A stretch of 26,463 nt of DNA from a virus. Below the pieces are notes generated by a model that worked only from the letters and a program-made list of their open reading frames with translations, had not been told where the DNA came from and made no database searches. The stretch covers positions 1-26,463 of the IMG/VR virus record IMGVR_UViG_3300010883_000366. The stretch is one strand, 5' to 3'. Positions 16,280 through 24,000 of the stretch are shown here, piece by piece (within the stretch, counting starts at the first letter, position 1; each line of letters begins with the position of its first letter). Made by a program: the position numbers and the translations under genes.

Positions 16280-18037
16280 ATGGCACAAGAAGCAGGATAC
16301 CCATTATATGTTGTAAAACCGTATGATGAAAACGAAATAAAATCAATAGCTGATCCATATACAAAATTAGCCGCTAGAATGAGCGCTCAAAAACAAGCTT
16401 ATACTCTTAAGCAACAAGCTTTAAGAAACTCAGAAGCAAAAGCTGTTTATGAATCAGAAAGTGAACTAAATAAAGTTGTTAAAATTGGTGGCGCAACTTA
16501 CGAAACAAACGCGCAAGACTTGTTTAGAAAAGTAATTAGTGATGGTATTGATATCCAGAACGGTATAGCCACAGGCAATATAGACCCTTCTACAGGCGCT
16601 AGAGCTTTAGTTAGTTTAAACGCTACTTTTGATTCTTATAAAAGAAACGCACCAAATGTTTTAGCAATGGCAAAATACGCTGAAAGTGTAGGAGCAGGTG
16701 GATTCGATACTTCTTCAAAATTAAATGATCCAAATTTAGGAATACTTCTAAAAAAACTTCAAAACAGTAGCAGTGAAGTAAGTTTAGCACAAGTGGAAGG
16801 TACTTTAATTTTAAAAGGCAAAGGAACTATTATAGATTCTTTTGGAAAAGAAATACCCTGGGAATATGACCTTAATATAGATGAATTTGAAAAACAATTT
16901 GCAAACGGAGGCACTCAAATTATAAAAACAGTGCCAACAAAAGAAGAGCTAGGATTAGAAGGTATAGCAAAGCCTTTAATGGCTGCGATGAACGCTCAAG
17001 GTAACTATAAACAGATTAAAGAAAAAAACGGCCAAACAAGTACTTCTGAATATTTTAATATAGACGAAATGAAAGCAGCATTAGTGGGGCAAAATAGCAC
17101 TGCTGTGGACTCTATAATAAGAGGAGGTGACGCTGATATTATATGGGCTGACATGTTTATGAAAGGTCACAATATAGATTATCTTAAAGATAATAATTTA
17201 TTATGGGATCCAGCAAGTAGTGTAGAGCACACTATAGAAAGCACTACAGGAGTTGAATACAAAGGAAACATGTTGAATATTATGAAACAATATTTGGCTG
17301 ATGAAATTATAGCAATGATACCACCTTCTCAACAGGTTATGTTTGAAAAAGATCAAGATGGAAATCCTAATCCATATGGAGATATAATACCTCATGACAG
17401 TAATTATACGTGGAACGAAAATTTAAAAGAAAATGAAAAAGAAGAAGATTTAACTGACGCTCAAAAAACATTTGATATATATAGTAGAGATCCTTTATTT
17501 GAAATGGAAAATGCTTTAATAGACAGCGGAAAAAACCCTGGCGCAACTGTTTCTGAAAAATCAGGAGTATATACAATAACGTTTCCAGAAACGGATATTA
17601 GAAAAGCTACAAAAGTAGATTATAATATGTACGAAAAAAATGATTTTATTCGATTTTATAGATCAATACGTAATTTAAATGATAGGTTTGAAGGTACAAG
17701 CGATAAAGCCGGACAAAGTAAAGAAGAGTTTGATAAAATAGTAAACGAAGGTTGGTTAAAATTTGAAAAAGAATTTAAAAGCTCCGGAACAGACCCTGTT
17801 CAAATGCCTCATAAACAGCGAGTAACTGAAATGTTAAAAAATATAACTAAAGATGGTTACTATGGAGTGTTAAGTAAAGCTGAAGAAAAAACATTAAGGA
17901 ATTTTGCAAAAAATGAATTTAGTTCTAAAAAGGATAACGTTTATGAGGGTCAAGAGCAATGGGATATAGAGTTAGAAATAGCGCTACAAAGGCGATTAGA
18001 CTTTTTAAGGAGTGATGTAACAGAACAATCTAAGTAA
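16280..18037 (+). CDS. Medium internal virion / cargo-like protein
   Basis: I do not recognise a domain in this 585-residue protein. It is hydrophilic, K/E/D/N-rich and mainly helical in appearance, with no signal peptide or membrane segment. The N-terminus (GYPLYVVKPYDENEIKSIADPYTKLA, split across residues 6-31) precedes a helical region to about residue 130. A mixed alpha/beta middle follows (about 150-300), then an acidic stretch (ENEKEEDLTDAQ, about 385-396) and a charged helical C-terminus. It lies 2 nt before the giant cargo gene and 18 nt after the small one, so it is probably the middle partner in the ejection set. An assembly chaperone or structural cargo are both possible. Confidence 0.5.
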   Translation: MAQEAGYPLYVVKPYDENEIKSIADPYTKLAARMSAQKQAYTLKQQALRNSEAKAVYESESELNKVVKIGGATYETNAQDLFRKVISDGIDIQNGIATGNIDPSTGARALVSLNATFDSYKRNAPNVLAMAKYAESVGAGGFDTSSKLNDPNLGILLKKLQNSSSEVSLAQVEGTLILKGKGTIIDSFGKEIPWEYDLNIDEFEKQFANGGTQIIKTVPTKEELGLEGIAKPLMAAMNAQGNYKQIKEKNGQTSTSEYFNIDEMKAALVGQNSTAVDSIIRGGDADIIWADMFMKGHNIDYLKDNNLLWDPASSVEHTIESTTGVEYKGNMLNIMKQYLADEIIAMIPPSQQVMFEKDQDGNPNPYGDIIPHDSNYTWNENLKENEKEEDLTDAQKTFDIYSRDPLFEMENALIDSGKNPGATVSEKSGVYTITFPETDIRKATKVDYNMYEKNDFIRFYRSIRNLNDRFEGTSDKAGQSKEEFDKIVNEGWLKFEKEFKSSGTDPVQMPHKQRVTEMLKNITKDGYYGVLSKAEEKTLRNFAKNEFSSKKDNVYEGQEQWDIELEIALQRRLDFLRSDVTEQSK

Positions 18038-18039
18038 AT

Positions 18040-21000
18040 ATGGAAAAATTATATACATTACCAGGTTATGACGAACCTGTTTCAATTACGGATGAAGATA
18101 AAGAAATTTTTTTAAATCTTCATTCAGACGCAGTTTTATATGAACCAGTAAAGCAAAACGATCCTGCTGTAAATGCAAAGGCCAATGTAGGATCGACAAC
18201 AAGTACGGCTTCAATATCGGAAAATGGTTCTTCGGAGTACAATCAAACAGATGAAAAAGGAAATAAATTTAAACAACCAGTTAAAGATTTTTTAAAAGAG
18301 AAGCTATATGGTACAGCTTTTGGGAATTTACTTATGCCTAGCGGAAAAGATTACCAAAACCAAATTAAAGCCAATAAAATAGACAACGAAACTGCCGAGG
18401 AAACTAAAGTTTTGATGGAGAATGCAATTCGGTTAACTGACGATGAAATAAACCTTGCGAGTGAAGAAGCAGACAATTTAGATTTTACACCTACAATAAA
18501 AACAACCGGTGGTTGGCGAGATAGTGGCACAGGAACATCATTTTATGAGAAAGAAAGCACTACAACTACTCAACCTTATGAAGAAATAATAGACCAAGCA
18601 AAAAGATATTTACAAAAAAACAATGGAGATACTTCAAAAGAAAACATTGAAAGAGTTGCTAGATTAATTTATAGAGATGAAGTTTTAGAGAATGTGATTA
18701 ACACAAAAGCTAATTCGTTTTTTGATGAATTAGATAACATACCATTACAATTTGCTGTTAAAAAAATTGTAGGAGAAAAAATAATAGAACAAAGTTATTC
18801 TTTACCAGAAGAACATAAAAAAATTACCGCATTAGTTGATGCTTTTGAGAATCAAAATACAGCCCTAAATAAAAACATTGAATCTTTCCTTAGCGCTATT
18901 AACAATCCAGATTATGAATATACAGATTTAGAAGAAGGAGAAGAAATGGTAGAGTTTGGTTATAATCTTCAAACGAATGAACCTCATCGTGTGCCCTTGA
19001 AAGTTGTTAATAAATTAAACGACTTGTTAACTGAAAAAAAACTAAACGGTGATGTTTTACGAAAAAGAGGAATAAAATTTATTGACGACACAAAAGAATA
19101 CGAATATAAACTTAAAGATTTAGATTTATTAGGTAGAGATTTTGATTTAGCAAACAAACTAGCATCCACAGCTGGAACTAGTATAATGCAATTAGGTAGA
19201 GGTATTGAAAGCGCTAGTATAGATGCTAAATTGTTAATTAATTCACATCTTTTTGACCCAGGAGCTATTACGCGTGACAGATTATTAAAAGAAAGACAAG
19301 TAGAATTAGATGAACAAAAATCAATGGCCAGCAAATATATGCAAGAAGAATACGCGCCAGACATAAGTTTTGGAAACGCTTTTGATTCTTGGGGTAATTT
19401 TGGAGAATGGTCTACCTTAGCTTTAGCTGGTCAAACAGGTACGTTGCTAATGTTAGCTACTGGTAGAGTTGGTTTACTAGGTCTTGGTATTAGTACTTAT
19501 GGTACAAAACTCTCTGATATAAGAGAATTTGACAAAGCTAATGAAACAAGAACAACAGGTCTAAACGCTCGTTTATCTGCTCTTGGTTTTGGATTATCAG
19601 AAGTTTTTTTAGGCGCAATGCCAACGTTTAGACTTTTGAATAAATCTTCAAAAAGCATGGGTGAAAACATTACTAGAAGTTTTTATAAAGGCAAGATAGA
19701 TTATATCAAAAGAAATGTTGATATATTACCTGCTGCATTTGCTACTGAATACGTTAGCGAAGGAGCTACTCAGTTAAGTCAAAATATTATAGATATTTTA
19801 GCTGGAAAATTACAAAAATCTCAAGTTATGCGAGGTGTTGATGAAGCTGCTTTTACTGGAGGTTTGCTAGGTCCAGCAATAACAAGTGTTCCATTTGCAA
19901 GAGGTATTGTTTTGTCTCATTTTTCTGACTGGAAATCTACACAAGAATTTAGAGACAACGCTGTTGAAATAGGAAAGCTTAACGAAGCTATTGAAAACAT
20001 GGACAAGCGTACTACTATGTACAAATACACAATGTCAGAAATCAATAGATTAACTGAAAATAATTACAATATATTACAAAACATAGAAGGAAATTTAGAG
20101 TTAACTAAAGACGGTTTTAATAATTTTCAAAGAGTAAGTGAAGAGCAAGAAATACAAAGAGCTTTATTTGAAAGTTATGATGCTGACAAAACAATGGACA
20201 ATAGCACTAAGCTTGGGCTCATTAAAGGACTAAAAAGAAAATTTGATATATTAGAGATTCAAAGACAAACTTACAAACAAGATTTTGGTATTTTATTTAA
20301 TATTGTTCCTGTTGAGGAACAAAAAACTTGGTTAGATCAAGCGGCTAAAGAATTAGGGCTTACACAAGGTATAGATTCTGATAAAAAAATAAAAGACAAA
20401 GCTGTAGAGCTTTTTCAAAAAGATAGATTAGAAAAAACAAACAATATTTCTTTAAAAGCGTTAAACGCGTTAGGAAAAGCAGGTGTAAATGTTTCTCATC
20501 AATACGAGGATAGCAATTCAAATTTATTAGCAAAAGTTAAAGAAGAAATAGAAAGCTTAATAGAACAAGGTTTTTATACTGAAGAAAATGGCAATAAACT
20601 TATTAAAGAAATAACTCAAGATATAAACAGTGGTGATGTAAATGGTGCAAATATAGTTTGGACAGACAAAAATGGTAAAATAAACTATTCTATATATGTA
20701 TCTAAAACCAACGCACTTTTAAATGGCAAAACAGAAGTGGCAATTCATGAAATAGGGCATACTTTGTTTATAGAAGCAGTTAAAAATGACATGATGGCAT
20801 ACAGTGTTCTCGCGCAAGAGGTGTTAAACTACTTAGAAGTAAACAACAGCGCTATGTACAATAGAATAGTTGTGGCATCAAATAACCAAACTCCTGATGA
20901 GGTTTTAACTAATTTTCTTGAAGAAGTTTCAAGTGGAAGATTTGAAATAGAAGCAAATTTAAAAGCAAATCCAAAAACAAAAGGATTTTGGGCCAGTATA

Positions 21001-24000
21001 GGTAAAATTATTGGAAGTACAACGTCAAAAATAACAAATACAAAAGAAGCTCTTGCTTTTACTGGAGCTAGCGATGTGGTTTCGTTTTTAGCAACATTAG
21101 GTGATAAGTTAAGGTCGGGTACTTTAAAAATGAGTGATGTTAAAAATTTACAAAAAAAAGGTATAGCTGGAGTAAAACCAGGTGAATTAAACTTAAAAAT
21201 AAAAACCCCGACAGTTAAGCTTTCAGTAACTAGCATGTCTCAAGCTTTTGATAATGTAGTTAAAAACAAAAACTTTGCAGACAACGAAGACTTTAGAAAC
21301 AGAGACAACGGAAAGTTTTTAAACGAAGCGTTAAACCTTGTAGAAACAAATCAGTCTTATAATAGTTATGTAAACGGTTTAATAACCGCAGACATAAACA
21401 CAGGATCTTTACCTGCTGAAACTAGACAAGATATAAATAGAAAAGTAAAAGAAGCTGTTAAAGATAGAATTATGTTAAATTATAATCCTAACTATCAAGG
21501 AAAGCCTTTTAGCTTATTTAGTTTTATTTATGGTAACAAATTTGGAAAAGGTGGAAGAACTGAAAGCGCTTTTAAAGACGTTAAAAAAGCATATGCTACA
21601 ACCGTATCTACTATTCCGTTGACTAACGAAGCTGGTGGTGCGTTTGATGTTTTAGACACGAGCAAAGGTTCTGATGAAATGTTTGATGATAAAGTAAAAG
21701 CAAAAGCTAAAAGAAGGCCAAGATCTAAACTAGGACAAGGTATAACTTTAAGAGGTAAAAAATTAATTACTACAGAAAACGCACAGGGTCTTACTTTAGA
21801 ACAAGAAATAGAAGTTGCTGCTTTAGAAACTTTTAAAGGATCTATGCCTGAGGTTGAAAGTAAGAAATTCAAAGACTTTGTTTTAAATCAAGAAAACAAA
21901 ATAAGAAAAAGCATACAAAACAGAGTTAAATCTACTAAAGACTTTCAACAAGTATTAAAAGAGTTTTTACCTTTGTATAAAAACTACCCGTTATCTTATT
22001 TAGTTCAAATGGATAAAAGAAACGACAATAAAACATTAGTAACGGCAATAAAACAAAATCTTAGTTCTAAAGAAGTTGATATAGCTATTAAAGAAAATAA
22101 ACTTCCTAAAAACACAAGTAGAACCTCTGGCCCTACTTTATACAAACACGCTTCGCCTAGCGTTAGTCAATTGAATAACTTCTTTTTTAGTAATGATTTA
22201 AACCCGTCTACTAAAGGAACAAGAAAAGACGCTTTTTTTAGAGGTTTAGCAGCTCAAATGCTTTTTGATATGGCTCCTTCAGCAGCTAGAGCATCTGGCA
22301 TGCCGTCTTTAGATATAACTAAAATGTCATCAACACTAAACGTTGAACCTGTTATAAAGTTTAGTCAATCCTATATTTTTGATGCAAATTTAGGAGGTAG
22401 ATTAAAAGTAGATACTTTGTTAGAAGCTGCAAAGCTAGATAAAACTATGAATCTTGGTGTTAAAGTTTTAACAGAAACAGGTAGAAAAGAAATAGTAGAT
22501 TTAATAAAAAACGAAATTATTGTATTATTACCTAAACAGGCTTGGGTAGGTAGAAATGGCGCTAACGTATTTACAACATCAGGAAAAGATTGGGGAAACA
22601 TTAGCATGACCAGTGATAAAGTTGGGGGAGCGGCGCTAAATCAATTAAGAGCAGATATAAACGCTATGCTTGAAGCTCAACCCGCTAGTGCGTTTGGTGC
22701 GGATATAAAATATACAGTAGAGCAAAATGGAAAAACTATTATAAAAACTTTAGACAGTTTTACCGTGTCTAATTATAGTACTATATTTAAAGACGGTCGT
22801 AGCGAAGAAGATATAAAAGCCAAAGCAGAGGCGTTTAACGATAGGGTGGCAATAATACATAGCGCTTTGTGGAGTAGAATAAACAAAGCTATAAATAAAG
22901 ACGTTAATAAAGCATCGGCAATAGCTACATATTTAAAACTAACAGCTAACCACACTGGTCATTGGCACAAGTTAGGTGCTCAAATATGGGGTTACTCACC
23001 AAATCCAAAAGGTATTAAAAAAATTAACAAAATCACTGGTAAAGTTATAACAACAAAACGTGAAATGGAGCATGCTGTTCCTGCTACTGCTGCTTATTTA
23101 TATTTACTACAAGTTGCTATCAATAATAGTGGTTTAACAAATACTGATTTTAAAACAGCCTATGATTTATTAATAAAAAATTATAAATTAATAGGTTTAG
23201 ACAAAAATGTAGAAACTAAACTTGGTAAAGCTAAGTTAGCTAGAAAAATGCCTAAGGACTGGAATATATTAGATAATTATTGGTGGCAAAGGTATTTTAA
23301 CGAAGCAATGTTTTTACAAGAAGGAGGTATTGATCCAAGAAGTGTAATAAACTTAGACGGCAAAAATATGTTTGAGCTTTTTAAAATAGGTTATGACGGA
23401 AAACAAACTACTTTAAAATTACTACAAGATGGTGACGCTGCTGCTAAGGTTAATTTAAACGTGTTTGGTATAAAATTATCTATGCAAAACAATTCTAGTG
23501 GTCAAATGCAGAACCTTGCTAAATACGACAAAGCAGCTTCTTTAGCTAGAAGCTATAGCACGCCAACTAAAAAAATAAGAGTATTTGATTTTGATGATAC
23601 TTTAGCTAAATCTAAATCTAACGTGCTTTACGTGATGCCTAACGGATCTAAAGGAAAATTAAATGCTACAGAGTTTGCTAAAAAATCTGAAACATTAGAG
23701 TTGCAAGGAGCTATTTTTAATTTTGAACAATTTAACAAAGTTATTGATGGTAAAAAAGGTCCTTTATTTGAATTAGCTAAAACTATGTCTGAAGCCAAAG
23801 GTAAAAGAGATATTTTTGTTCTAACGGCAAGACCACAAGCTTCCGCTAACGCTATACATGAGTTTTTAAAAGGCGTTGGATTAAATATACCTATTACTAA
23901 CATAACAGGATTAGAAAATGGATCACCACAGGCTAAGGCTGATTGGGTTATAAACAAAGCTTCTGAAGGTTATAATGATTTTTATTTTGCTGATGACGCA

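Noticed and set aside
23572-23620. FDFDDT in the giant protein as the DxDxD active site of a crAss-like virion RNA polymerase
   Set aside because: The motif is DxDxT, not DxDGD, and is followed at the right distances by the HAD motifs II to IV (T1929, K1966, D1985/D1986).
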